A DNA stretch of 41,522 bases, from contig JAPYRS010000008.1 in the NCBI GenBank assembly GCA_029936875.1, positions 1-41,522 on the forward strand, in the 5' to 3' direction. Below the pieces are notes generated by a model. It made no database searches. It saw nothing but the letters and a program-made list of their open reading frames with translations, and had not been told where the DNA came from. This stretch comes from Alphaproteobacteria bacterium. GTDB lineage: Bacteria > Pseudomonadota > Alphaproteobacteria > SHVP01. Below, piece by piece: positions 1-9,362 of this stretch. A program made the position numbers and the translations under genes. Every line of letters starts with the position of its first letter. Position 1 is the stretch's first letter.

Positions 1-458
1 GACGAAACACCGTCTGGTAACGCGATCGATTCCAATTCCAGTTCTTCCATCGGTTGGTCGCCGAGGATGATCGCGCCGTCCGCCATCAGCGGCACAAGCA
101 GCGGCACCAAAAATCTTGCCAGCGCTTCTGACGCCGCCTTGTCGCCGGTGCCGATATCACAATGGGCGAGGGCAGCCCGGCCCGGCAGTATTTCTCCGGC
201 GCGCGGCAGCGTTTGGTCAAATGTGCCGACCAAGGTGTGATCGACGTCGGGGATGCAGTCTGGGTGAGCCACAATCTCGCGGTCGAATACGAAAATTTCG
301 CGGCCGGGCAGTATCGTTCGGAGATGATCGAAGGTGCGGCCGTTACCTAGGCCAAGTTCCAGCACCGGTCCCGGCACATCGGTAAGCAGGTTTGCGGCCT
401 GATCAAGACAGGCGCGCTGTGCAGTAAGACGGCGAATGACGCTATCGAGACGGCTCAT
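1..458 (-). CDS. Class I SAM-dependent methyltransferase, partial (runs off left edge)
   Basis: Not in the ORF track; translated by hand from ATG at 458-456 on the minus strand: MSRLDSVIRRLTAQRACLDQAANLLTDVPGPVLELGLGNGRTFDHLRTILPGREIFVFDRE... The VLELGLGNGRTFDHL segment looks like SAM-binding motif I. Open to the window edge. Confidence 0.75.
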   Translation of the reverse strand, partial: MSRLDSVIRRLTAQRACLDQAANLLTDVPGPVLELGLGNGRTFDHLRTILPGREIFVFDREIVAHPDCIPDVDHTLVGTFDQTLPRAGEILPGRAALAHCDIGTGDKAASEALARFLVPLLVPLMADGAIILGDQPMEELELESIALPDGVS

Positions 459-527
459 GTATCTAATTCAGAGAGGTTGGTTGGCGGGGGTACTGCCACG
501 GCACGGCCTATTGGCCGCTGGCCGCAA

Positions 528-983
528 TTAGCCGCCAGCGCGACCGAGCGCCCGGCTTAACTGCCCGGTTGTCCGCTGCAGGTCGGTCGCGAGTTTCCGC
601 ATGATCTCGACCGCCATCTGCGGAAATTCTGTGACCATCCGGAAAAACAGATCCTTGGAGATGCGCAGCGCCGTCACTTCGGAAACAGCCCGCACCGTCG
701 CCGTCCGCGGCACATCACAAAGGATGGCGATTTCGCCGACGACATCGTTCTGGCCGACCTGGGTCACCGTTTTTGGTCCGTCATCGGTTTGAATCATGAC
801 ATCGGCGGTGCCACCAATAATGATGTAGGCCGCATCACCCATATCGCCTTCGACGCAAAGATCCTGGCCCGCCTGAAAGACCAGCCGTTCGGAGGTAAAG
901 GCGAGAAGCTTCAGTTTCGACGGTTCAATATTCTTGAACAGTGGAATGTTGCGGAGCAGCTCAACTTCTTCGTTCAGACTCAC
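528..983 (-). CDS. Cyclic nucleotide-binding domain protein (Crp/CNBD fold, no visible DNA-binding domain)
   Basis: 151 aa with a phosphate-binding-cassette-like motif VGEIAILCDVPRTATVRAVSEVTALRI. Too short for a C-terminal HTH. Confidence 0.85.
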   Translation of the reverse strand: MSLNEEVELLRNIPLFKNIEPSKLKLLAFTSERLVFQAGQDLCVEGDMGDAAYIIIGGTADVMIQTDDGPKTVTQVGQNDVVGEIAILCDVPRTATVRAVSEVTALRISKDLFFRMVTEFPQMAVEIMRKLATDLQRTTGQLSRALGRAGG

Positions 984-995
984 GGTCTCTATCCT

Positions 996-3653
996 CTACG
1001 ACGCCGCGTGGGCATCAATTAGTTGCGGCAAGGCTTTGCCGCTCTCTTTGAGTTGGGCATAGGTGCCCTGTTCTGCAATCTCGCCACCGGACATGACGAT
1101 CACATGATCGAAACTCTTCGCAAGTTCCGGGTGTTGCAAGGCCCAAATCACGCTGCGGCCGGCATATTCATCAAGAATGTTTTTCATGATGGCGGCTTCA
1201 ACAGAAGCATCGAGCGCCGCCGTCGCTTCTGACAGGATCAGGACATCAGGCCGCTTGATGATGGAGCGCGCCAGCACAAGTTTCTGCCGCTGTGCCGTTG
1301 TGAGACGGGCGCCGCCAACGCCGACATCAAAGCCAAAGCCAACCTCGACCACGATATCGTAAAGGTTTTCTTCTTGAATCACGTCGGAGATCAGTGAACC
1401 AATGCTGGCAGCGGCTTCTGCCTGTCCGTAGGCGATTTTGCCGAACAGAATATTGTCCTGAAGGTTCGCCGCCGAGATGTAATTATCGGATTGGTAAAAC
1501 TCGACCGAGGCCCGCAAATCGTCCGGCATTTCGAGGCTGAACATCGCGCGCGCCTGGAGGATTCGCGCCTGAAAACTTTCGTCGATAAGGCCAAGCCGAT
1601 GCCGCGCAGGAATAATCAGGAACGGTAGCGCCAAAAGTTGCGCCCGGTCTTCCTCGCTGAGCTGATCAAGATTGTCACGGTCTGAGCGGTTCAGAATTGC
1701 CTGATATTCCGGCAGATACTCGGACGAGATGAAACTGAACTGCTGGAAGAATTCGTGATCGGCCGGAAGGTCGGCAAACAATTCAACCATTGTCGCGGCA
1801 ACCTGATGGCCCATCTGCACAAAGTCATGGGTGAGATTTGATTTCTCAAGAATCGAAAGCACGTAGGGGTGCTCGGATATCTTGTCCATGTCAAAGGCGT
1901 CGCCGACGGTATTTCCGAACACCAGGTTTTCGGCAACGGTAGCATTCGCGTTGTATTTATCGCGGTCGAATGTTTCGATCAGGTCGGCCATGCCGGGGCC
2001 TTTGGCATGCTCGCGTAGCGCCGTCCGCGCGCGCAAAATCGCCTCGGCAACTTCCGGCTTGTCGACCGGATCAATCGCGCCGCGCAATCCAAATTGATAA
2101 ACCTCTTCGTCGAGGCCGACCATTTTTAAGACACGCAGTCCTTCCCGGGTTAGCGATTCGGGGCCGTCTGCGCCGGCCGCGTCATAGTCAATCCATTGAG
2201 CAAAATAATCGTCCTCTGAATTACCAGAGGCTTTGGCTTCCGAAGCGCGCGCCTTGTGCTGTTTTACAAGTTTCTCGTCCGGATTGTCGCTGATCGGCCG
2301 ATGCTTCAAGCCATAAAACAGATTGTCGCCAAGCGATCCCGAAAACACGTGCCCACCTTGGCCAATATACGACATGCGACGCCCGGTAATCGCTTCGGGG
2401 AAACTTGAAATGTCATTACCGCCAATCGAGATGCGGCCCTTGTTGGGATCGAGCAGGCGCGCCAATAACATGGCGATACTTTCGCGGCCGGAACCGCCGC
2501 CGCCGACAATGGCAATACTTTTGTCGAGCTCGAGAGTCGCGTTAACGCCGTCAACAACCGCGACATCCTGATCGTCGAGCATGGTCAGGTTTGAGAGCGA
2601 CATTTCGCCGGTGAGCGGTGCAATCGTATCCGGTTCTTTCATCTGGTAATCGGCGTCGCGCATGCCGGCCGGCTGGAACTGCACGATCACCTGTTCATAT
2701 TTGATGCGGCTATCTTCCATCATCTGGTAGTAGCGGAGAAGTTCTTTCCACGGCGCCGCCAAATCTTTGTGAGCGGCAATCGCCGCCATCAACGTGCCGA
2801 TATCAAGACCGCCGGTGATGACCAGGTAGCCGCCGAGCGAATAGAAAAAAAACGGGCCGAGTTGCTGAATAAAGTTGTTGATGAACTTGATGACAAATTT
2901 CTTGCGGTAAATCTGGTAGCGCACATCAAAGATGTCACCGAGACGATTGCCAAAATCGGAGCGTTCCCGATTTGACGTATCGTGGACATGGACTTCCTGT
3001 GCGCCCTGTACCGACTCGCCGATCCGTTCCGACAATTTGCGGACCAGACGAACCCGCTCTTTGCCAAGTTTGTTCACCTTCGACTGCAATTTTGGGATGA
3101 TGTAGACCTGCAGCGGATAGAGCGAGACCGCCGCCGCCGCCATGATCGGATTCTGCACAAACAGAAACGCGAGAATTACGAGCAGCTGGCCGCCCTGGAA
3201 CGCAGGCAGTGAATAGGCGTCGCCGACAAATCCACCGAGCGGCTCAACCTCCTGGGTGATCATCGGAATGATCTCGCCCTGCGACATATTGCGGAAGGTT
3301 GGCAGCGGAAAACGCAGGACGCGCGCAAATAAGTCATAGCGAAGGCGCCGCAGCATGCGCTCGCCGGTCAGGCCCTTGTAGACGTTGATGTAGTATTTGA
3401 AGCCCTGGTTGATGATGACCAGGATCAAAAATCCAATGCAAAGCGTCAGCAAATACTGAATATGGCCGAACTCAACGCCAAACAATTCGACCGGAAAACG
3501 CTCTGGTGACGCTATAATAGCGTTATTAATGATGTTTTTAGGTAATTCGTAGAATAAGTATAGAAATGGGAAAGAAGCAGCAGAGACAATCATCAGCCAT
3601 ACTTGCTGGCGCGCACTATAGCGCAAGATATACTTAAATACGCTCTTTTCCAT
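996..3653 (-). CDS. ABC exporter-type fusion protein (TMD + NBD) with an expanded, degenerate NBD
   Basis: 885 aa. N-terminal multi-helix ABC exporter TMD; NBD-like C-terminus with Walker A-like GGGGSGRES, signature-like LTTAQRQKLVLARSI, Walker B-like DVLILSEATAALD and H-loop-like WALQHPE. Confidence 0.85.
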   Translation of the reverse strand: MEKSVFKYILRYSARQQVWLMIVSAASFPFLYLFYELPKNIINNAIIASPERFPVELFGVEFGHIQYLLTLCIGFLILVIINQGFKYYINVYKGLTGERMLRRLRYDLFARVLRFPLPTFRNMSQGEIIPMITQEVEPLGGFVGDAYSLPAFQGGQLLVILAFLFVQNPIMAAAAVSLYPLQVYIIPKLQSKVNKLGKERVRLVRKLSERIGESVQGAQEVHVHDTSNRERSDFGNRLGDIFDVRYQIYRKKFVIKFINNFIQQLGPFFFYSLGGYLVITGGLDIGTLMAAIAAHKDLAAPWKELLRYYQMMEDSRIKYEQVIVQFQPAGMRDADYQMKEPDTIAPLTGEMSLSNLTMLDDQDVAVVDGVNATLELDKSIAIVGGGGSGRESIAMLLARLLDPNKGRISIGGNDISSFPEAITGRRMSYIGQGGHVFSGSLGDNLFYGLKHRPISDNPDEKLVKQHKARASEAKASGNSEDDYFAQWIDYDAAGADGPESLTREGLRVLKMVGLDEEVYQFGLRGAIDPVDKPEVAEAILRARTALREHAKGPGMADLIETFDRDKYNANATVAENLVFGNTVGDAFDMDKISEHPYVLSILEKSNLTHDFVQMGHQVAATMVELFADLPADHEFFQQFSFISSEYLPEYQAILNRSDRDNLDQLSEEDRAQLLALPFLIIPARHRLGLIDESFQARILQARAMFSLEMPDDLRASVEFYQSDNYISAANLQDNILFGKIAYGQAEAAASIGSLISDVIQEENLYDIVVEVGFGFDVGVGGARLTTAQRQKLVLARSIIKRPDVLILSEATAALDASVEAAIMKNILDEYAGRSVIWALQHPELAKSFDHVIVMSGGEIAEQGTYAQLKESGKALPQLIDAHAAS

Positions 3654-3789
3654 TACTTGGTACCAGTTGACCTCGTCACCGCGAAGCGCTGGATCGCGCG
3701 CCGTGGGACCGTGAATCTATCGCTATATAGTGGCAGGACAACCAAAAAGTGGCTTTCTGCTAAAATTCCTCTATGGCATAGTTCGCCCC

Positions 3790-5058
3790 ATGTCGGACAA
3801 AGAGATAAAAAACGCCGAGGGGAGCCGGAAAAACAGCGGTTCCCGGGTCCTGATCTACAGCCATGACACAATGGGGCTCGGCCATTTGCGCCGCTGCCGG
3901 GCAATCGCCCACGCGCTGGTCGAGCGCTACAACAACCTCAGCGTCCTGATTTTGTCAGGATCGCCGATTATTGGCAGTTTTGACTTCCGCGCCCGCGTCG
4001 ATTTCGTTCGCATTCCGGGGGTGATCAAACTCCGGAACGGCGAATATACGGCGCTCAACCTTCATATCGATCTCGAAAAAACTTTGTCGATGCGGTCCAG
4101 CATCATCAAGCATACGGCGCTTATTTTCGATCCGGACGTTTTCATCGTCGACAAGGAGCCACTTGGCCTCCGCGGCGAAGTTGAAGAAACACTGGAGATG
4201 CTGAAAGAGCGCGGCACCCATCTAGTTCTCGGGCTTCGCGATGTGATGGATTCGCCGACGCTGCTTGTGCCCGAATGGAAACGCAAGAAAGTGCTGCCGG
4301 CACTGAGGCGCCTTTACGATTCGATCTGGATTTACGGGCTGCCGCAAATTTGCGAGCCGATGCAGGACATCGCCCTGCCCAAGGGCGTCCAGAAAAAAGT
4401 TACCTACACCGGATATCTGCGCCGCCACGTGCCGAAAGCCACTGTCGCTACCCGCCTCCCTGAAATTACGCAAAAACCCTACATTCTTGTCACCACCGGC
4501 GGTGGCGGCGACGGCGAAGACCTGATCGAGTGGGTGCTGCGCGCCTACGAAACCGATCCACTGTTGCCCTATCCCGCGCTGTTTGTGCTCGGCCCATTCA
4601 TGGCGCCGGAACTTCAGGCCGATTTTCAACGGCGCGCGGCGAAACTAAAACGCGTGCAGGCGATTACTTTCGACACCAACATGGAAGTTCTCGAACAGGG
4701 CGCCGCCGGCATTGTTGCGATGGGCGGTTACAATACGTTTTGCGAAGTCCTGTCGATGGATCGGCGGGCCATCATCGTGCCTCGCACCGCGCCGCGACTT
4801 GAGCAATACATTCGGGCGTCTCGCGCTCAAAGCCTTGGCCTGGTGCAGATGCTGGAAAGTGACGGCGGCATGGACCCGCAAGTGATGGCCGACGCGCTTC
4901 GTGCGTTGCCGCGCCAGAAACGTCCGTCCGAAATTATCGTGCCGGGTCTTCTTGAGGGTCTCGAAAACGTCAACCGGCTGATCCAGCCCTTGATCGAAAA
5001 ACCCACCAGAGCCGAAACGCCCGTCGCCGGCGAGGATACCTTTCGCCGCCAAGCCTGA
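3790..5058 (+). CDS. Glycosyltransferase, GT28/MurG-like
   Basis: SRVLIYSHDTMGLGHLRRCRAIAHAL N-terminus, VTTGGGGDGEDL and VAMGGYNTFCEVLSMDRRAIIVPR C-terminal nucleotide-sugar-binding features. Start chosen at ATG 3790; the ORF track extends to 3730. Confidence 0.8.
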   Translation: MSDKEIKNAEGSRKNSGSRVLIYSHDTMGLGHLRRCRAIAHALVERYNNLSVLILSGSPIIGSFDFRARVDFVRIPGVIKLRNGEYTALNLHIDLEKTLSMRSSIIKHTALIFDPDVFIVDKEPLGLRGEVEETLEMLKERGTHLVLGLRDVMDSPTLLVPEWKRKKVLPALRRLYDSIWIYGLPQICEPMQDIALPKGVQKKVTYTGYLRRHVPKATVATRLPEITQKPYILVTTGGGGDGEDLIEWVLRAYETDPLLPYPALFVLGPFMAPELQADFQRRAAKLKRVQAITFDTNMEVLEQGAAGIVAMGGYNTFCEVLSMDRRAIIVPRTAPRLEQYIRASRAQSLGLVQMLESDGGMDPQVMADALRALPRQKRPSEIIVPGLLEGLENVNRLIQPLIEKPTRAETPVAGEDTFRRQA

Positions 5059-5066
5059 GGCCGGCA

Positions 5067-6365
5067 ATGTCGACAAGCGAGGGGTCGCATAGCTTGAAAG
5101 CGCCGGGCCTGAATTCGCCGGGCCTCAAGTCAATTGGCGTCGCTTTTGTGCTGAAGGGTTACCCCCGGCTTTCGGAAACATTTATCGCGCAAGAGATTCT
5201 TGCGCTGGAACAGCGCGGCCTCGACATACTGATTGTGAGTTTGCGAAAGCCAACCGACGGCGCGGTTCATCCGGTTCACCGTGAAATAGATGCGCGCGTC
5301 TTATATGTCCCGGAATATCTTTACAGGGAACCTCTGCGGGTCTGGCGCGCTTATCGCGCGGTTCGCAGGTGGCCGACCTATCGGGCGGTGCGGCGTCAGT
5401 GGTTGCGAGACCTGCGGCGTGACTTCACACCGAACCGCGTCCGCCGGTTCGGCCAGGCATTGGTTTTGGCATTTGAGCTCGACAATAAATATGAGCGCCT
5501 GCACGCGCATTTTCTCCATACGCCGGGAAGTGTTGCCCGTTGTGCGGCCGGCTTGCGGCAGCTACCGATGACCATCTCCGCCCATGCCAAAGATATCTGG
5601 ACGATTCCTGAATGGGAGAAACGGGAAAAGATCGCCGCCGCCGAATGGCTGGTCACCTGCAGCGCGATCAATCGGGATCACCTCGCGGGATTGGGCGACG
5701 CTGGCAAGATCGAACTTGTCTACCACGGCCTTGATTTCCAGCGCTTTCCGGCCGCGCCTGATCGCCCACAACGCGACGGCATAAACGCCGATGACCCGAT
5801 AAATATTTTGTCGGTTGGACGTGCCGTCGAAAAAAAGGGCATCGACGATGTTCTCAAGGCGCTTTCGAAATTACCGAATGACATTCATTGGCGCTTTGTT
5901 CATGTCGGCGGTGGAGAGCTTTTGGGCTCCCTGAAAAACCAGGCGGAAGGTCTCGGCATTTCAGACCGGGTGACCTGGCGGGGTGCATTGCCACAGGAAG
6001 CGGTGATCGAGGAATACCGGCGCGCGGATCTTTTTGTTCTGGCGAGCCGGATTGCACAAAGCGGCGACCGCGACGGTCTACCCAATGTGTTGATGGAGGC
6101 GCAGAGCCAGTCGCTTGCCTGTATCGCGACCAACGTCTCGGCGATTCCGGAATTGATCACGCACAACGAGACCGGTGTTCTTGTGCCGCCGTCGGACGGC
6201 CACGCGCTTGCCAATGCGATAACGGAAATGATTCTCGACCCTGACTTGCGCGCGCGCTTTGGTGCGGCCGGAAATGATCGGGTGCGGGCAGAATTTTCGA
6301 TGACCGCCGGAATCGACCAACTGGCGGATCGGTTCGGCCTCAGTGCCCGCGCCGCCGCCGAATAA
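5067..6365 (+). CDS. Glycosyltransferase family 4 (group 1)
   Basis: 432 aa; GVAFVLKGYPRLSETFIAQEILALEQRG N-terminus, ILSVGRAVEKKGIDDVLKAL, LFVLASRIAQSGDRDGLPNVLMEAQSQSLACIATNVSAIPELI. Confidence 0.88.
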   Translation: MSTSEGSHSLKAPGLNSPGLKSIGVAFVLKGYPRLSETFIAQEILALEQRGLDILIVSLRKPTDGAVHPVHREIDARVLYVPEYLYREPLRVWRAYRAVRRWPTYRAVRRQWLRDLRRDFTPNRVRRFGQALVLAFELDNKYERLHAHFLHTPGSVARCAAGLRQLPMTISAHAKDIWTIPEWEKREKIAAAEWLVTCSAINRDHLAGLGDAGKIELVYHGLDFQRFPAAPDRPQRDGINADDPINILSVGRAVEKKGIDDVLKALSKLPNDIHWRFVHVGGGELLGSLKNQAEGLGISDRVTWRGALPQEAVIEEYRRADLFVLASRIAQSGDRDGLPNVLMEAQSQSLACIATNVSAIPELITHNETGVLVPPSDGHALANAITEMILDPDLRARFGAAGNDRVRAEFSMTAGIDQLADRFGLSARAAAE

Positions 6366-6370
6366 CGCTC

Positions 6371-7534
6371 GTGCAGATCGCCTTTTACGCGCCCTTAAAG
6401 GCGCCGTCCCATCAAACGCCCTCCGGTGACCGGCGGGTCGGGCGATTGTTGATCAAAGCCTTATCTGAGGCCGGGCATCAGGTTGAAGTCGCCTCCGAGA
6501 TGCGAAGTTTCTGTCGCACGCCCGTTGGCAATTGTTTCGTTGATCGAAAACATGAGGCGGAATTGGAAGCCGCGCGCCTGATCGCCGAATACAAGAGCAA
6601 TGCCCGGTCCCGACCCGATATCTGGTTCACCTATCATGTTTATTACAAAGCGCCCGACTGGATAGGACCGGCGGTGGCTGCCGCGGTCGGCATTCCCTAT
6701 GTCATCGTGGAGGCGAGCCACGCGCCGAAGCGTAGCCTCGGCCCGTGGGCGGTGGGGCACCAGGCGGCGGAGCAAGCGATTCAGGCCGCCGACTTGATCG
6801 TCAACCTGACCCGGGCTGACATGGCTTGCGTTGCGCCAGTCGCAAAACCGGACGCGATGTTTTACCTCGCGCCGTTTCTCGATCCGGCACCGTTTCAATT
6901 GGCGCAACAGAACCGCGAGTCCCATCGGCGAGCGCTTGCCAGCTCCGAGTCGCTCGATCCCCGACAACCGTGGCTGCTCGCGGTCGCCATGATGCGGCCC
7001 GGACCAAAAACAGAATCCTATTTGCTGCTGGCCGATTCGCTTGGAAAAATTGCCGACCGGAAGTGGCAATTGGTGATCGTTGGTGACGGCGAATGCCGTG
7101 CACAAATTGAAAACGCATTTCAGAAATTTAAAACAGGCAAGATCACATTTCTCGGCGAACAAACGCCGGATGATTTGCCGGGCATTTATGCCGCCGCTGA
7201 TCTTTACGTCTGGCCATCGATCCACGAGGCCTACGGCATGGCACTTTTGGAAGCGGCCGCTGCCGGGACACCTGTGATCGCCGCCGATACGCGCGGTGTC
7301 CCCGATGTTGTTGAAAGCGGCGTCACCGGGACTCTGGTCGTGCTGAATGACGCGGCCGCGTTTGCAGGTGCGGTGGCGGAACTTCTCGATGACCATTCAA
7401 AACGGGCAGCGATGGGCGTCGCGGCGATGGACAAAGTCGCCGGAGAACATTCTCTTGCCCATGCGGCAGGCGAACTTGAACAAATGCTGGCATCTGTTGT
7501 TGTGCGCTTTGCCACCAATAAGGCGGCGGAATAA
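6371..7534 (+). CDS. Glycosyltransferase family 4 (group 1)
   Basis: 387 aa; LVIVGDGECRAQIE, ITFLGEQTPDDLPGIYAAADLYVWPSIHEAYGMALLEAAAAGTPVIAADTRGVPDVV. Probable GTG start. Confidence 0.87.
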   Translation: MQIAFYAPLKAPSHQTPSGDRRVGRLLIKALSEAGHQVEVASEMRSFCRTPVGNCFVDRKHEAELEAARLIAEYKSNARSRPDIWFTYHVYYKAPDWIGPAVAAAVGIPYVIVEASHAPKRSLGPWAVGHQAAEQAIQAADLIVNLTRADMACVAPVAKPDAMFYLAPFLDPAPFQLAQQNRESHRRALASSESLDPRQPWLLAVAMMRPGPKTESYLLLADSLGKIADRKWQLVIVGDGECRAQIENAFQKFKTGKITFLGEQTPDDLPGIYAAADLYVWPSIHEAYGMALLEAAAAGTPVIAADTRGVPDVVESGVTGTLVVLNDAAAFAGAVAELLDDHSKRAAMGVAAMDKVAGEHSLAHAAGELEQMLASVVVRFATNKAAE

Positions 7535-8127
7535 TGCGGCTCGCGCTGATCCGCCACGGCCCAACCGAATGGAACGCGGCAAAACGCATTCAGGGCCGAA
7601 CCGACATTGCGCTATCGGACGCGGGTCGCCTGGAAACCGGAACATGGACCGCACCGGCAGATTTTGAGAACGCGCGTCTGATATCAAGCCCGCTTTCACG
7701 CGCTGTCGAGACTGCGGAGATTCTGTTTGGCCGAACGCCGGAGATTGAGGCCCGCCTGATCGAAACCGACTGGGGCAATTGGGAGGGCATGACTCTCATC
7801 GCCTTGCGCGATGACCTTGGCCCGGTAATGGCCGCCAATGAGGCTCAGGGCCTTGATTTTCGCCCCGAAGGCGGCGAAAGCCCGCGTGATGTGCAGGACC
7901 GGCTTAGGCCTTGGCTGAGTGAGATCGGCGCCGGTGACGGCGCGGTTGTTGCGATCACCCACCGCGGCGTGATGCGGAGCGTGATATCGCTGGCGCTCAA
8001 CTGGGACATGAAAGCTGACGCGCCCTCAAAACTTGAACACGCGTCGGCGCAATTCTTTTTTGTTGATGGCGACGGCACGGTCTCGGTCGACGCGCTAAAT
8101 CAGTCTCTCTTAAGGCGCGCCGGGTGA
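7534..8127 (+). CDS. Histidine phosphatase family protein (phosphoglycerate mutase-like)
   Basis: LIRHGPTEWNAAKRIQGRTDIALSDAGR (RHG motif), second His in VAITHRGVMRSV. Start overlaps the preceding stop. Confidence 0.9.
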   Translation: MRLALIRHGPTEWNAAKRIQGRTDIALSDAGRLETGTWTAPADFENARLISSPLSRAVETAEILFGRTPEIEARLIETDWGNWEGMTLIALRDDLGPVMAANEAQGLDFRPEGGESPRDVQDRLRPWLSEIGAGDGAVVAITHRGVMRSVISLALNWDMKADAPSKLEHASAQFFFVDGDGTVSVDALNQSLLRRAG

Positions 8128-8140
8128 TACGAATAAGACC

Positions 8141-9313
8141 ATGAGCAATCGGCGCATTCTTTTTTACGTTCAGCACCTGCTCGGCATTGGCCATTTGAAA
8201 CGGGCGGCGACGCTGTGCCGGGCGATGTCGGCAGCCGGCATGGACGTGACGCTGATTTCCGGCGGCGGCAATGTGCCGGGTCTTAACATCGGCGGTGCCG
8301 ATTTTATTCAGCTACCGCCAACGCGGGCGACCGATCTCTATTTTAAAAAACTGGTTGATGAAAACGACCAACCAATCGACGACGATTGGAAGGCGCGGCG
8401 GCGCGAGCAACTGCTTGAGGCGCGGAGCGAGTTTGATCCGCATGTATTGATGATCGAACTGTTTCCGTTTGGGCGGCGGCAAATGCGATTCGAACTCGAC
8501 CCGCTGCTGGACGCGGCAATCGTGGCCAATCATCGCCCGGTGATCGTTTCGTCGGTGCGCGATATTTTGGTGGCGCAGGAAAAAGCCGAACGGAACGACG
8601 AGATGCTGGCACGGGTCGAAAAATACTTCGACCACATTTTGGTTCACGGCGACGCGGATTTTATTGCGCTCGACAAAACATTTTCGCACGCCGCGCAAAT
8701 CAAAGAGAAGATTTACTACACCGGTTACGTCGTTGACCGAACCGCGCGGGTGAGCCCCGACCGGGAAAGTGGCCGGGACGAAGTCATTGTCTCGGCAGGT
8801 GGCGGCGCGGTTGGGCTCGAGTTCTTAAAGTTTTCAATTGCGGCGCGGGAAATATCAACGCTGGCGGATCGAACCTGGCGCATTCTGGTTGGCTACAATC
8901 TGCCACAGGAATATTTCGATCAACTTGTCGCGCTCGCGGCACACGCCGGGGGCGGCGTCATCGTCGAACGGGCGCGGGCCGATTTTCCGGTCCTGCTGCG
9001 GAACTGTGCGCTGTCGCTGAGCCAAGGCGGCTACAATACGATGATGGAAACACTGGAGGCTGGCGCTCACGCGGTGATCGTCCCCTACGCGGGCGGGATT
9101 GAGACCGAGCAGACTCTGCGCGCCCGCGGCATCGGCGAGCGGGGCGGCATCACCATACTGGATGAAGCGGATCTGGCCCCGGACAGCATTGGCGCCGCAA
9201 TCGCGACCGCCATCGCCACGCCGCCAGCGCACGTGACCAAACTCGATACCGACGGCGATACCGTCACGGTCGATCTCGTCGCCGGTTGGGCCGGGAGCAG
9301 GGCATGGGACTGA
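8141..9313 (+). CDS. Glycosyltransferase, GT28/MurG-like, paralogous to the product of 3790..5058
   Basis: RRILFYVQHLLGIGHLKRAATLCRAM, IYYTGYVV, LSQGGYNTMMETLEAGAHAVIVPYAGGIETEQTLRARG; matching motifs in the same order as the protein at 3790..5058. Confidence 0.8.
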   Translation: MSNRRILFYVQHLLGIGHLKRAATLCRAMSAAGMDVTLISGGGNVPGLNIGGADFIQLPPTRATDLYFKKLVDENDQPIDDDWKARRREQLLEARSEFDPHVLMIELFPFGRRQMRFELDPLLDAAIVANHRPVIVSSVRDILVAQEKAERNDEMLARVEKYFDHILVHGDADFIALDKTFSHAAQIKEKIYYTGYVVDRTARVSPDRESGRDEVIVSAGGGAVGLEFLKFSIAAREISTLADRTWRILVGYNLPQEYFDQLVALAAHAGGGVIVERARADFPVLLRNCALSLSQGGYNTMMETLEAGAHAVIVPYAGGIETEQTLRARGIGERGGITILDEADLAPDSIGAAIATAIATPPAHVTKLDTDGDTVTVDLVAGWAGSRAWD

Positions 9314-9362
9314 TGCGATCTGAATCTATCGGCCGCACATTTTTTCGGAGAGGCGTTCGTAA

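Noticed and set aside
3509-3523. Palindrome acgctataatagcgt
   Set aside because: Lies within the coding start of the ABC gene (NAIIASP); short palindromes are expected by chance and no array was seen.
6461-7396. 311-aa minus-strand ORF opposite the second GT4 gene
   Set aside because: Antisense shadow ORF; the plus-strand frame has clear GT4 motifs.
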